Positions 7,480 through 15,907 are shown, counted from the stretch's first letter. The stretch is 64,000 bases of DNA from Oceanidesulfovibrio marinus (GCF_013085545.1 NZ_CP039543.1:434001-498000), one strand, 5' to 3'. A program made the numbers and translations. Notes: a model not told the origin generated them from the letters alone.

Positions 7480-9165
7480 ATGGCCATCGAGTGCATCAAT
7501 ATACTTATAGGCGGCGAGGCAGGGCAGGGGCTGGCGACAGTCGGCCAGCTGCTCTCCAAATGCCTCGTCCGTTCCGGATACCATATCTCGGTCACCCAGG
7601 ATTACATGTCGCGCGTCCGCGGCGGCCACAACACGTTCGCCATCCGTTGCAGCGCGCAACCCGTGTCCGCGCCGCTGGACAGGGTGGACGTGCTCGTGGC
7701 GCTTAACCAGGAGACCGTCACCCTGCACAAGGACCAGCTCGGCGAACGCGGCATCGCGCTGCTCGGCGAGTCCATAGACGACGAGGGCGCCAGGGCCCTG
7801 GCCGTGCCCTACAAGCAGCTCATTCCCAAGCGGCTGTTCGAGAATACCTCGGCCCTGGGCGTGCTCTGCGCACTCCTGGGCATAGACCGCGAGGTGCCGG
7901 CCGAGCTGATGCGCCAGACCTTCAAGAAGAAGGGCGAGGACATCATCAACCAGAACCTCGAAGTGCTGGACAAGTCCATGCAGTGGCTGCGCGACCAGAG
8001 CCCGGACTTTCCGGCTCTGCCCGCACCGCCGGACGCCGGCCGCGAAAAGATCATGATCAACGGCAACGAAGCCATCGCCCTGGGCGCCATGGCCGCGGGC
8101 GTACGCTTCTGCTCCTTCTACCCCATGACGCCGTCCACCTCGGTGGCGCTCACGCTCATCGCCAACGCCGAAACCCTGGGCATGGTGGCTGAACAGGCCG
8201 AGGACGAGATTGCTGCCGTGAACATGGGCCTGGGCGCGTCATTCGCCGGAGCGAGGGCCATCGTGCCCACTTCAGGCGGCGGGCTCGCGCTCATGTGCGA
8301 AGGCATCAGCCTGGCCGGCATCACCGAGACGCCCCTGGTCTTTGTGCTGGCCATGCGGCCCGGCCCGGCCACGGGCCTGCCCACCCGCACGGAGCAGGGC
8401 GACCTCGACCTGGTGCTCTATGCTGGCCACGGGGAGTTCCCCCGCGCCATCTTCGCTCCGGGCGACCTGGAGCAGTGCTTCCGGCTTACGCACCGCGCCT
8501 TTGACCAGGCCGAGAAAGTCCAGGGCCCGGTCTTTGTGCTCACGGACCAATATCTGGCGGACAACTACCGCGACGTCGTGCCCTTTGATCTGGATTCCCT
8601 GCCCGAGCCGGTTATGCCCGGCGAGTCCACGGACGATCCGGCGTCGTACGAGCGCTACGCCGTGACCGAAAGCGGCGTTTCGCCGCGGCTGGTTCCCGGC
8701 ACGGGCGAGCACCTGGTGGTTGTGGACTCGGACGAGCACTACCCGAACGGCCACATCACCGAGGACCACGGCGTGCGCATCGAGATGCAGGACAAGCGCA
8801 TGCGCAAGGAGCAAATTCTGAAGAACGATGTGGTGCCGCCGCTGCTCGTGGGCGAGGAGGGCGCGGACGTGCTGCTGGTCTGCTGGGGCTCCACCCAGGG
8901 CCCGGCGCTGGAGGCCGCGCAGCTCCTGAACGAGCAGGGGACCAGCGCCGCGGTGCTGCACTTCTCCCAGGTCTGGCCGCTGGTGCCGGAGCAGTACGCC
9001 GAAACCCTGGACGCGGCCAAGAAGGTGGTGGTCGTGGAGGGCAACGCCACGGGCCAGTTCGCCACGCTGCTCAAGATAGCCGGCTGCTTCGAGCCGGACG
9101 GGCGCGTGCTGCGTTACGACGGCCTGCCCTTTACCGCGCAGTACATCCTCGAACGGCTGGGCTAG
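7480..9165 (+). CDS. 2-oxoacid:ferredoxin oxidoreductase, fused gamma-alpha subunit
   Basis: The protein has 561 residues. Residues 1-180 are the gamma (POR) domain, opening with INILIGGEAGQGLATVGQLL and carrying VTQDYMSRVRGGHNTF. Residues about 190-420 are the pyrimidine-binding alpha domain (GNEAIALGAMAAGVRFCSFYPMTPSTS and EDEIAAVNMGLGASFAGARA). The rest is the transketolase-like domain II (VLLVCWGSTQGPALEAAQLL). With the beta subunit downstream it forms a KorAB-type enzyme that oxidatively decarboxylates a 2-oxoacid to an acyl-CoA and reduces ferredoxin. A strong AAGGAGG precedes the ATG. The substrate (2-oxoglutarate or a branched 2-oxoacid) cannot be fixed from sequence. A palindromic repeat starts exactly at the stop codon. 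Confidence 0.9.
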   Translation: MAIECINILIGGEAGQGLATVGQLLSKCLVRSGYHISVTQDYMSRVRGGHNTFAIRCSAQPVSAPLDRVDVLVALNQETVTLHKDQLGERGIALLGESIDDEGARALAVPYKQLIPKRLFENTSALGVLCALLGIDREVPAELMRQTFKKKGEDIINQNLEVLDKSMQWLRDQSPDFPALPAPPDAGREKIMINGNEAIALGAMAAGVRFCSFYPMTPSTSVALTLIANAETLGMVAEQAEDEIAAVNMGLGASFAGARAIVPTSGGGLALMCEGISLAGITETPLVFVLAMRPGPATGLPTRTEQGDLDLVLYAGHGEFPRAIFAPGDLEQCFRLTHRAFDQAEKVQGPVFVLTDQYLADNYRDVVPFDLDSLPEPVMPGESTDDPASYERYAVTESGVSPRLVPGTGEHLVVVDSDEHYPNGHITEDHGVRIEMQDKRMRKEQILKNDVVPPLLVGEEGADVLLVCWGSTQGPALEAAQLLNEQGTSAAVLHFSQVWPLVPEQYAETLDAAKKVVVVEGNATGQFATLLKIAGCFEPDGRVLRYDGLPFTAQYILERLG

Positions 9166-9292
9166 CAGGCTGATGAGAAGCACCGCTGGTTGCGCTGCTG
9201 CAGACAGTTCAAACCCTTACGTCACCTGTATGCGCGTCGGCATTGAACTTCGTTGTGCGCCTTGCCAGCGTGATGTTTGAACAGCCTGCCGG
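9164..9292. repeat. Long palindromic repeat element, copy 1
   Basis: The element is about 129 bp and begins in the stop codon of the alpha subunit gene. The arms CAGGCTGATGAGAAGCACCGC and (reverse complement of the right end) CAGGCTGTTCAAACATCACGC are followed by matching CGCTGG and AGTTCAA blocks. The sequence folds into an imperfect hairpin of roughly 55-60 paired positions, centred near CGTCACCTGTATGCGCG. Copy 2 lies after the beta subunit gene and shares arms and core (GCGTCGGC.TTGA.CTT). It may be a dispersed REP-like or MITE-like unit, or a transcript-processing hairpin. Confidence 0.75.
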
Positions 9293-9346
9293 AAGAGGAT
9301 TTTGCAATAGCTTTCTAAACCCGACTATCGGTCATGGAGATATCCC

Positions 9347-10195
9347 ATGGGACGCATTGAAGATTACGGCGAGTTCGAAACCGCGTGGTGCCCGGGCTGC
9401 GGCAACTTCAGGATACTGGATGCCGTGAAAAAGGCCCTGGCGGATATGGACCTGCCGCCGCACAAGGTGGCCTACTTTTCCGGCATCGGCCAGGCCGCCA
9501 AGCTGCCGCACTACTTCAAGTGCAACATGTTCAACGGCCTGCACGGCCGCGGCCTGCCACCGGCCCAGGGCGCCAAGCTGGTCAACCCGGAGCTGGCCGT
9601 GTTCTGCCACTCCGGCGACGGCTGCAACTACGGCGAGGGCGGCAACCACTTTCTCGCGGCGCTGCGGCGCAACGTGGACATGGTTCTGGTGGCCCACGAC
9701 AACCAGATCTACGGTCTGACCAAGGGCCAGGCCAGCCCCACCACCGAGGAAGGGCACGTGACCAAGGCCCAGCCCTGGGGCGTGAAGAGCTCCATGTTCA
9801 AGCCGCTGGCCGTGGCCGTGGCCCTGCGCGCCAACTTTGTGGCCCGAGGATTTGCCGGCAACGTGGACCAGCTGGCCGATCTTATCCGCCAGGCCCACGA
9901 GACGCCGGGCTTCGCCCTGGTGGACGTGCTGCAGCCGTGTGTCACCTTCAACAAGGTCAACACCTTTGCCTGGTACAAGGAGCGCGTGTACGAGCTGGAC
10001 GACAGCTACGACCCCACGGACTTCGATGCGGCCATGAAAAAGGCCGAGGAGTTCGGGGACCGCATCCCCACCGGCGTGATCTACCGCAACGACCGGCCCA
10101 ACTTCTGCGAGGCCCTGGTCACCTGCGGCGGCGAGCTCTTCAACAAGCCGGCCGACCGCGGCCTGGTGCGCAGCGTGATGATGCAGTACGCCTAG
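9347..10195 (+). CDS. 2-oxoacid:ferredoxin oxidoreductase, beta subunit (TPP-binding)
   Basis: The protein has 282 residues. TPP-binding features are clear: WCPGCGNFRILDAVKKAL at the N-terminus, SGIGQAAKLPHYF, and the GDGCNYGEGGNHFLAALRRN motif followed by HDNQIYGLTKGQASPT. It pairs with the fused gamma-alpha subunit 181 bases upstream; a palindromic repeat fills most of that gap. The length and the absence of a C-terminal 4Fe-4S domain fit KorB-type beta subunits. The ribosome site (GGAG about 12 bases ahead of the ATG) is only moderate. Confidence 0.92.
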   Translation: MGRIEDYGEFETAWCPGCGNFRILDAVKKALADMDLPPHKVAYFSGIGQAAKLPHYFKCNMFNGLHGRGLPPAQGAKLVNPELAVFCHSGDGCNYGEGGNHFLAALRRNVDMVLVAHDNQIYGLTKGQASPTTEEGHVTKAQPWGVKSSMFKPLAVAVALRANFVARGFAGNVDQLADLIRQAHETPGFALVDVLQPCVTFNKVNTFAWYKERVYELDDSYDPTDFDAAMKKAEEFGDRIPTGVIYRNDRPNFCEALVTCGGELFNKPADRGLVRSVMMQYA

Positions 10196-10326
10196 CAGGC
10201 AGGCAGGTGAAATTTCCACGCCGGCGGCGTTGCTTCGAAAAGATCAAATCCTCACGTATTGTATGTACGCGTCGGCCTTGATCTTTTCTTGCGCTTTGCC
10301 GGCGCGGTTTTTCACCAGCCTGCCGG
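10196..10326. repeat. Long palindromic repeat element, copy 2
   Basis: The element is about 131 bp, starting directly after the TAG of the beta subunit gene. The left arm CAGGCAGGTGAAA...CGCCGGC...GAAAAGATCAA mirrors the right arm (reverse complement CAGGCTGGTGAAA...CGCCGGC...GAAAAGATCAA) around a core containing CACGTATTGTATGTACGCG. It matches copy 1 in arms, core and placement at a stop codon. Confidence 0.75.
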
Positions 10327-10370
10327 TGAGCTGGCGACGGACATTTTTCTTCAGAAATCGCTTGTATGAC

Positions 10371-10402
10371 GCGGCTCCTTCCACTCGGGGGAGCCGTTTT
10401 TT
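10371..10402 (+). terminator. Rho-independent terminator after the oxidoreductase operon
   Basis: The stem CGGCTCC / GGGAGCCG is followed by TTTTTTG. It comes after palindrome copy 2, so the palindrome itself need not be the terminator. Confidence 0.8.
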
Positions 10403-10506
10403 GTGCACAAGAAAATTGTCCGAATGATGAGGCGGGTTATTGCGGTGCGGAGGGATTCACGTATGATGGAGCGGAACCCCATGAACATCTAATGGATACG
10501 GAGAAA

Positions 10507-10631
10507 TATTACTGGGAGCAGAAAATACATGCATTTTCGCTCTCCAGTTATAAGAACTGCCCCGCCCAGGCGGGGCCAAACGGCGAATGCCGCAAGAGCG
10601 CAAAGTTAATAACTTTCTGCTCGGAGTAATA
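10507..10631 (+). ncRNA. Structured repeat element, copy 1 (candidate cis-RNA or MITE)
   Basis: This is a 125-nt region ending three bases before the ATG of the DsrE-like gene. The outer pairing is TATTACT / AGTAATA. Inner hairpins are CTGGGAGC..AAAAT / ATTTTCGCTCTCCAG, GCCCCGCC / GGCGGGGC, GGCG-AAT-GCC and GAGC..AAAGTTA / TAACTTT..GCTC. A second copy with the same layout lies ahead of the Nudix gene at 34421. It matches no riboswitch class that I recognise. Confidence 0.55.
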
Positions 10632-10633
10632 CC

Positions 10634-10981
10634 ATGTCGAAGTTCGCACTGTTTCCGTTTCGCGGCGAGCCTCTGTGCTTCATCCACGTGCTGCTCAACG
10701 TTCTGGATATGAATGAGCGCGGCCACGAGGCGATCATCGTGCTGGAGGGGGAGTCCGTCACGCTGGTGGCCAAGATGGCCCAGGAAGGGCACATGCTGCA
10801 TCCGCTCTATGTAAAGGCCAAAGACAAGGGGCTCATCGCCGGGGCGTGCAAGGCGTGCTCGGCCAAGCTGAAAGCAACCGATGCCGTGCTGGCCGAAGGG
10901 CTGCCGCTCCTCGAAGGCATGAGCGGCCATCCATCCATGGCCGAGTATGCGGAGAAGGGGTACGCCATCGTAACATTCTGA
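10634..10981 (+). CDS. DsrE-like small protein
   Basis: The protein has 115 residues. The start MSKFALFPFRGEPLCFIHVLLNVLDM and the pattern GHEAIIVLEGESVTLV...LKATDAVLAEGLPLL...YAEKGYAIVTF fit the DsrE/DsrF fold of small proteins linked to sulfur transfer. One or two Cys (CKACSAK, about residues 73-76) lie near the position of the persulfide-carrying Cys of some DsrE proteins, but the assignment is by overall pattern only. It directly follows a structured repeat element and is single, with a terminator 140 bases downstream. Confidence 0.65.
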   Translation: MSKFALFPFRGEPLCFIHVLLNVLDMNERGHEAIIVLEGESVTLVAKMAQEGHMLHPLYVKAKDKGLIAGACKACSAKLKATDAVLAEGLPLLEGMSGHPSMAEYAEKGYAIVTF

Positions 10982-11767
10982 TCTTGCAGGCGTATCTGGC
11001 GCAGTAGATACGCAGTGGCAATAGGCGGAACTGAGGGGGACAGAACCTCTCGGATTCTATGTTCCGGACACTGTGCACCCCGGCCGTCGTGACAGCCGGC
11101 CGTAGGGTGCGCATGATAAAGCCCCTTGTAAAGGGGCTTTGTTGTTGTGGAAAACTCGATCGGGGATGGGTCGGTTCTTTTTCAGTGAACAAAAAGGAAT
11201 ACACCCGGATTTGCGCGGACCGCGCTATGCGGCGGTGTCCTTCAAGGTCGTTCCGCACTTTGCAAAGTGGACAGTTGCATGGATCTTCGTTGCGAAGTCG
11301 ATGTTTTTATGTCGTCAAGTAGTACCTTGTGTACAGCGACGACGTGCAACTGCACTGCGACAGACGTCTGGGGTGGACCTTATGCGCTCCTGGGTGTATT
11401 CCAGAGGGCACTCATCTGCCCGGTATGGGAATGAGAATTAACGATAGATACCCTCCGTTGCTGTTATCACCATTCTGCTGAGGACCTTCCTCCAGCATTG
11501 ATTTCAGAATACTGCTCCCGAAGCGTTGTGTAAAGAGGCTGCAACAGAAAATTGCACGTCGCGAAATTTCATCGGCCTCAGGGGGTTATCCACAGGCAGG
11601 GCCAGCAGTGCACAAGCTGTCTGTGGAAAACCTAACCTTTTCAGTAGATTGTGGCGCACTGTAGAAATGTGATTTTTTTATGAAGTAATCACAGCTGATT
11701 ATGTGTGAAAATCCCATGGCGCAGCACCATGTCTCACGCCTCGACAGCCGCGGGCGTTTGTTGGACA
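10982..11767. other. Long non-coding gap with a terminator and paired DnaA-box-like sites
   Basis: This 786-base stretch holds no gene I can support. A hairpin GGCCG..ACAGCCGGCC sits near 11083-11102. The terminator AAAGCCCCTT-GT-AAGGGGCTTT is at 11118-11140. A perfect DnaA-box sequence TTATCCACA (11586-11594) faces an inverted variant CTGTGGAAAA about 30 bases on. Short reading frames inside lack family resemblance and ribosome sites. Confidence 0.45.
11118..11146 (+). terminator. Terminator downstream of the DsrE-like gene
   Basis: A 10-bp stem AAAGCCCCTT / AAGGGGCTTT is followed by GTTGTTG. The U tract is weak but the stem is strong. Confidence 0.65.
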
Positions 11768-12046
11768 ATGCAGCCCATGAAAGATCGCTACGTCTTCGGC
11801 ATCTCGGAAACCGGCGGCTCGTACCTGGTCCGCCTCGTGGTTCCGCGTTTTGTGGCGCGGGTTGAGCGTACGGAGGAGGGCCACCCGGCTCCTGCGGAAT
11901 GGGGCTGCCGCTATATCCTGCGCTCCGGCGAGATGTTCTGCGATTTCGACTGGCTCGATCCCAAACCCGGCGAGGAGCTGCGCCAGAGCGTGCTGGCCGA
12001 GGCCGAGGACGCCTGGCTCTTCTTCGCCTCGGTCTATCGTTCCTGA
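11768..12046 (+). CDS. Hypothetical small protein
   Basis: The protein has about 92 residues if started at the ATG at 11768; a second ATG at 11777 and a GTG at 11705 are in frame, and none has a good ribosome site. The protein (KDRYVFGISETGGSYLVRLVVPRF ... EDAWLFFASVYRS) has codon use like its neighbours, with high third-position GC, which supports coding. I recognise no domain. It is convergent with the radical SAM gene (64 bases). Confidence 0.5.
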   Translation: MQPMKDRYVFGISETGGSYLVRLVVPRFVARVERTEEGHPAPAEWGCRYILRSGEMFCDFDWLDPKPGEELRQSVLAEAEDAWLFFASVYRS

Positions 12047-12109
12047 CCTTTCTCCATCCTTGGAAGCACGCCGGCGTGGCGCGTTGGCCACCGGCCTGTT
12101 ACCGGTCCG

Positions 12110-13474
12110 TCAGCTCAGGCACTGCAGCAGGCCCAGCGCCCACGGGCATTCCCCGCACGGCACCTCCACGCCGAAGCAGTCCGCCTCGAACGCCGCATCC
12201 TCCACCAGGTTGCACGGCCCCAGCCGGCAGCTGCCGCAGAAGGGGTAGTCGTAGCGCAGGGTTGCCTCGCGGAAGCGCGCGTACTCCGGGCTGGTCCAGA
12301 TGTCGCGGAGCTCGGACTCCAACAGCGAGCCGAAGCTGCGCGCCGGCAGGGTGCGCCATGCGCCGTGGCGGTGTATGGCCGCGCGATGCCACAGGAAATG
12401 GCAGGGGTGGACCGTGCCCTCCATGGCCACGAACAGCGTGCCCGCCTCGGCGAACTCGCAGCGTCGCTCCTGCCGTGGCTGCACCTGTGGCAGGCGCAGC
12501 TCCATGGAGTACTCGGCGGCGATCTCGCGCGCCTTGTCCATGACCTCTTCGATGCGCCGCGCTGTCTCCTCCAGAGCGTTGCCGCCGGCCATGAGCCGTT
12601 CCGGGTTGATGGTCAGCCCGCGGGAGTCGGCCTCCCGCTGCATGGCGGCCACCAGCGCGCACAGCCGCTTTTCCTTCTCGCTTTTGGCGTACTTGAAGGC
12701 GATGCGGCCGTGGTCCGCCAGGGACAATCCCTCGCGGTGGGCAATGTCCTCATACTCTCGATACAGCGCCACGGCCTCGGCCGTGTGCCAGTCCCAGGCG
12801 GCCTGCGGCTCCATGGCCGGGTGGTACGGCAGCATGTGGGAGACGATGGCGTAGTCGGCCCCGTGCTCCGCAACCCAGCGCAGCACCGTGGGCAGCCCTT
12901 CCAGCGTATCGCGCAACAGCACGGTCTCCACGCCGATGGCGAACTGCGCGTCGGTCCGCTTGCGGGCGGTCTTCAGGGAGGCGAAGGCGCGTTCCAGCAG
13001 GGATGTTTCACCGCCGGGACGCAGTCGGCGGTACTCGCCGGGGTCGGCGCTGTCCACAGACAGGCAGACGGAGGTGAGCCCGGCGTCCATGAGCGCGGTT
13101 GCCTTGTCCTGGCCCTGTGGTGAGCCGAGCACCACGCCGTTGGACTGGAAGGCTATGCGCGAATCCGCGGGCATGGAGGCGCGCGCCAGCGCGACCGCAT
13201 CCGCCAGCCGCGGGTGGAGCATGGGCTCGCCGATGCCGGAGAGCACCAGGGATTCGAGGTGAGGGAAGGCCGGTTCGAGCCGCCGGAACACCTCCCAGGC
13301 CATGTCGCCCTCGTCGATGCCGCAGCCCGGGGACTGCTTCACGCACATGGGGCAGCGCTGGTTGCAGCGGGTGGTCAGCTCCGCCACTACGCGGCGGGGC
13401 CAGAGCGTCTGCGTTGCACCAACCGGCGCGGGCGCGAACTCGGGCCAATTCATGAAGGATATGGATGATGTCAT
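12110..13474 (-). CDS. Radical SAM/SPASM-domain protein
   Basis: The protein has 454 residues. The radical SAM core starts with the 4Fe-4S motif CNQRCPMC (CxxxCxxC, about residues 38-45), followed by SGIGEPMLHP and SVCLSVDSADPGEYR. The C-terminal third holds a Cys-rich SPASM-like region: CEFAEAGTLF, TVHPCHF, CGSCRLGPC and CFGVEVPCGECP, enough for auxiliary FeS clusters. Such enzymes modify peptides or mature metalloenzymes; the layout resembles the putative metalloenzyme maturase group, but I hold that loosely. No candidate precursor peptide is visible nearby. It is divergent from the fused succinyl-CoA synthetase gene. AGGAG stands nine bases ahead of the ATG. Confidence 0.85.
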   Translation of the reverse strand: MTSSISFMNWPEFAPAPVGATQTLWPRRVVAELTTRCNQRCPMCVKQSPGCGIDEGDMAWEVFRRLEPAFPHLESLVLSGIGEPMLHPRLADAVALARASMPADSRIAFQSNGVVLGSPQGQDKATALMDAGLTSVCLSVDSADPGEYRRLRPGGETSLLERAFASLKTARKRTDAQFAIGVETVLLRDTLEGLPTVLRWVAEHGADYAIVSHMLPYHPAMEPQAAWDWHTAEAVALYREYEDIAHREGLSLADHGRIAFKYAKSEKEKRLCALVAAMQREADSRGLTINPERLMAGGNALEETARRIEEVMDKAREIAAEYSMELRLPQVQPRQERRCEFAEAGTLFVAMEGTVHPCHFLWHRAAIHRHGAWRTLPARSFGSLLESELRDIWTSPEYARFREATLRYDYPFCGSCRLGPCNLVEDAAFEADCFGVEVPCGECPWALGLLQCLS

Positions 13475-13583
13475 GCTTTCGAACTCCTGCCGGATAGGCT
13501 ATTCATGAAAGCCACGGCCGACAAGGGGCGACATACACGCATCCGCAGGAATCTCTATCGGAGAAAAACCGAGGCGACCTTTC

Positions 13584-15746
13584 ATGCTGTGTAACGAGCA
13601 CATTTCCAAGAAGCTGTTCCACGAGGCTGGCATCGCCGTTCCCACCGGCAAGCTGCTCTTCCCGGAAGACGCATCGAGCTACAAACCCATCGGCGTTGGG
13701 CCGTGGTACGTCAAGGCGCAGGTCCTTACCGGCGGCCGGGGCAAGACCGGCGGCGTCGTGCGCGTCGAGGACCCGGACAAGCTCACCACCGTGTGCGAGA
13801 AGCTCTTCGCCATGGAGATCAACGGCGAGGCCGTGCCACTGGTCCGGGTGGAGCCGGCCATGCGGTTCGACCGCGAGCTGTACCTTTCTTTCATGGTCTC
13901 GCGCGACAGGGAGCGCATCGCCTTCACCGTGGCGCGCGGCGGCGGCATGGATGTGGAAAAGCAGGCCGCGGCCGGTGCCGGGCCGCTGGTGCAGTACCTT
14001 GCCCCGTCGCCCTCCGGCGGCCGGCTCTCGGAGCACCAGGTCCGCGCCGCCTTTTTCCACCTCTTTCCCTCCGGGCCGGAGCATCCCGAAAACACGCCGG
14101 AAAAGCTCAAGGGGCTGTGGCCGGGCTTCAAGGCCCTGGTGCGCAAGTGCTTCGACGCTGTGAAGTCTTACGGCCTGTTATTGTTGGAGATCAATCCGCT
14201 GGTGCACTCGGACAGTGGAGAGTGGACCGCTCTGGACGGCAAGGTGGAGATCGACGACGCAGTGGCCGACATCGACACCACGCTGGAGCGGTTCTACGAG
14301 CCCGCGCATGTGACGCCGGAGGAGAACGCGGCCCGCGCCGCCGGGCTGGCCTATCTGCGGCTGGACGGCTGGGTCGGGCTCATGGCCAACGGCGCCGGAC
14401 TGGCCATGGCCACCATGGACCTGCTCAACTACGCCGGCCTGCGCGCCGGCAACTTCATGGACCTGGGCGGGGCTGCGGACCAGAAGCGCATGGCCAAGGC
14501 TTTTGACATGCTCTTTTCCGATGAGCGCGTGGAGATGGTTTTCCTCAATCTTTTCGGCGGCATCGTCTCTTGCGAGACCGTGGCGCGCGCCGTGGCCGAA
14601 GCTCTGGCCGGGGCTGCGCCGCCCAAGCCGCTGGTGGCGCGGCTGGCCGGGCACGGGGCCGAGGAGGGCCGAAAAATTCTCACCGGGCTCGGCTACGACT
14701 CCATTCACCTGGCCTCCGAGGTCAGCGAGGCCGTGGCCATCCTGAAGACCCTGTCCAAAAACCGGACGCTGCAGCCGTTCCCCAAGGACGAGTCCACCAG
14801 TGTGCCGCGGGCGGAGGCGGCCGCGAAACCGGCGCTTCAACCGGAATGCCCCGCCGGCCCCGCCACCCTGACCGAGCTCGGGCTTAGCGGTTCGACGCGG
14901 CTTCTCGTGCAGGGCATTACCGGCCGCGCCGCCATGCAGCACGTCAGGCTGATGCAGGAGTACGGCACCACCGTTGCCGCCGGCGTCACGCCGTACAAGG
15001 GCGGGCAGCAGGTGCACGGTGTGCCGGTGTTCAACAGCGTGGCCGAGGCCGTGCGCAAGGCCGGGCCCTTCGACGCTTCCATTGTGTTCGTGCCGGCCGC
15101 CTTTGCCGCCGACGCCGTGCTGGAAGCCGTGGATAACGCCATCCCCAACATCGTCTGCATTACCGAGGGCATTCCCCAGGCCCAGATGCTCTACGTGCGC
15201 CGCGCCGTGCACGAGGCCGGTCTGCGGCTCTTCGGGCCCAACACCCCGGGGCTCATCGTGCCCGGCCAGACCAAGATCGGCATCATGCCCGGCCACGTGT
15301 TCTCTCCCGGCTCCATCGCGCTGCTCTCGCGCTCCGGCACCCTGACCTACGAGGCCGCCGCCCGGCTCAGCGCCGCTGGCCTGGGCCAGTCCGTGTGCAT
15401 CGGCGTGGGTGGCGATCCCTTTGTCGGCTGCACCTTTGCCGAGTGCTTCGAGCTCATCCGCAACAACACCGAGACCAGCGCCGTCATGGTTATTGGAGAG
15501 ATCGGCGGCCGGGCCGAAGAGGAGTTCGCCGAGGTCGTTGCCGCCTCGGGCTACGACAAACCGCTCATCGCCTTTGTCTCCGGACGTACCGCGCCTCCCG
15601 GCAAACGTCTGGGCCACGCCGGCGCCATCCTCGACGAGTCCAGCGGCGGCATCGCCGGCAAGCTCCATGCCCTGCACGCCGCCGGCTTCGTCATCTCGCC
15701 CGATTTGGAAAGCCTGTCGATGCTGGCCAGGAAGGTTTTGGGGTAG
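13584..15746 (+). CDS. Fused acyl-CoA (succinyl-CoA) synthetase, beta-alpha
   Basis: The protein has 720 residues. Residues 1-395 resemble the SucC (beta) chain: an ATP-grasp part (VKAQVLTGGRGKTGGV, about 44-60) and a ligase domain (DLGGAADQKRMAKAFDML, LFGGIVSCETVA). After a roughly 30-residue Ala/Pro-rich linker, residues 425-720 resemble SucD (alpha): a CoA-binding Rossmann part (VQGITGRAAMQH..YGTTVAAGVTPYKGG), CITEGIP, FGPNTPG, and the phosphohistidine loop GKRLGHAGA (His about 678). It should interconvert an acyl-CoA with the free acid while making ATP or GTP. Succinyl-CoA is likely given the nearby 2-oxoacid oxidoreductases. SucC and SucD are normally separate proteins. Confidence 0.88.
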   Translation: MLCNEHISKKLFHEAGIAVPTGKLLFPEDASSYKPIGVGPWYVKAQVLTGGRGKTGGVVRVEDPDKLTTVCEKLFAMEINGEAVPLVRVEPAMRFDRELYLSFMVSRDRERIAFTVARGGGMDVEKQAAAGAGPLVQYLAPSPSGGRLSEHQVRAAFFHLFPSGPEHPENTPEKLKGLWPGFKALVRKCFDAVKSYGLLLLEINPLVHSDSGEWTALDGKVEIDDAVADIDTTLERFYEPAHVTPEENAARAAGLAYLRLDGWVGLMANGAGLAMATMDLLNYAGLRAGNFMDLGGAADQKRMAKAFDMLFSDERVEMVFLNLFGGIVSCETVARAVAEALAGAAPPKPLVARLAGHGAEEGRKILTGLGYDSIHLASEVSEAVAILKTLSKNRTLQPFPKDESTSVPRAEAAAKPALQPECPAGPATLTELGLSGSTRLLVQGITGRAAMQHVRLMQEYGTTVAAGVTPYKGGQQVHGVPVFNSVAEAVRKAGPFDASIVFVPAAFAADAVLEAVDNAIPNIVCITEGIPQAQMLYVRRAVHEAGLRLFGPNTPGLIVPGQTKIGIMPGHVFSPGSIALLSRSGTLTYEAAARLSAAGLGQSVCIGVGGDPFVGCTFAECFELIRNNTETSAVMVIGEIGGRAEEEFAEVVAASGYDKPLIAFVSGRTAPPGKRLGHAGAILDESSGGIAGKLHALHAAGFVISPDLESLSMLARKVLG

Positions 15747-15861
15747 AAGATCGCTTAATAATGAAGAACGGACCGGGGGCAAACCTTTCTGGTAGAAAGG
15801 GATGCGCAGCTATGGCCCCGGACCCCCTTTCCAAAGACTTTCAATTGGTTTGTTGAAAAAT

Positions 15862-15907
15862 TTAAGGGGCGTATTTCTCGTCCGCGAACGAGAAATACGC
15901 CCCTAAT
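15862..15907. terminator. Bidirectional terminator between SucCD fusion and SulP
   Basis: A 17-bp perfect stem AGGGGCGTATTTCTCGT / ACGAGAAATACGCCCCT is flanked by A/T-rich ends in both directions. It serves the convergent genes at 13584 (+) and 15966 (-). A second hairpin (GGGAGAACCCTTTGCAAAGGGTCTCCC) follows at about 15922-15950. Confidence 0.85.

Noticed and set aside
10366-10629. Short plus-strand frame before the DsrE-like gene
   Set aside because: It overlaps the terminator and the structured element, with no ribosome site or resemblance.
11139-11441. Short frame within the 11 kb gap
   Set aside because: It starts at a terminator, has no ribosome site and an unlikely composition.
11586-11625. 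Chromosomal origin of replication
   Set aside because: Only two DnaA-like boxes, no dnaA/dnaN or AT-rich unwinding region around them.
14178-15782. 534-residue antisense frame over the SucCD fusion
   Set aside because: It is rich in Gly, His and Ala as expected of antisense GC-rich DNA; the plus-strand gene is complete with motifs.
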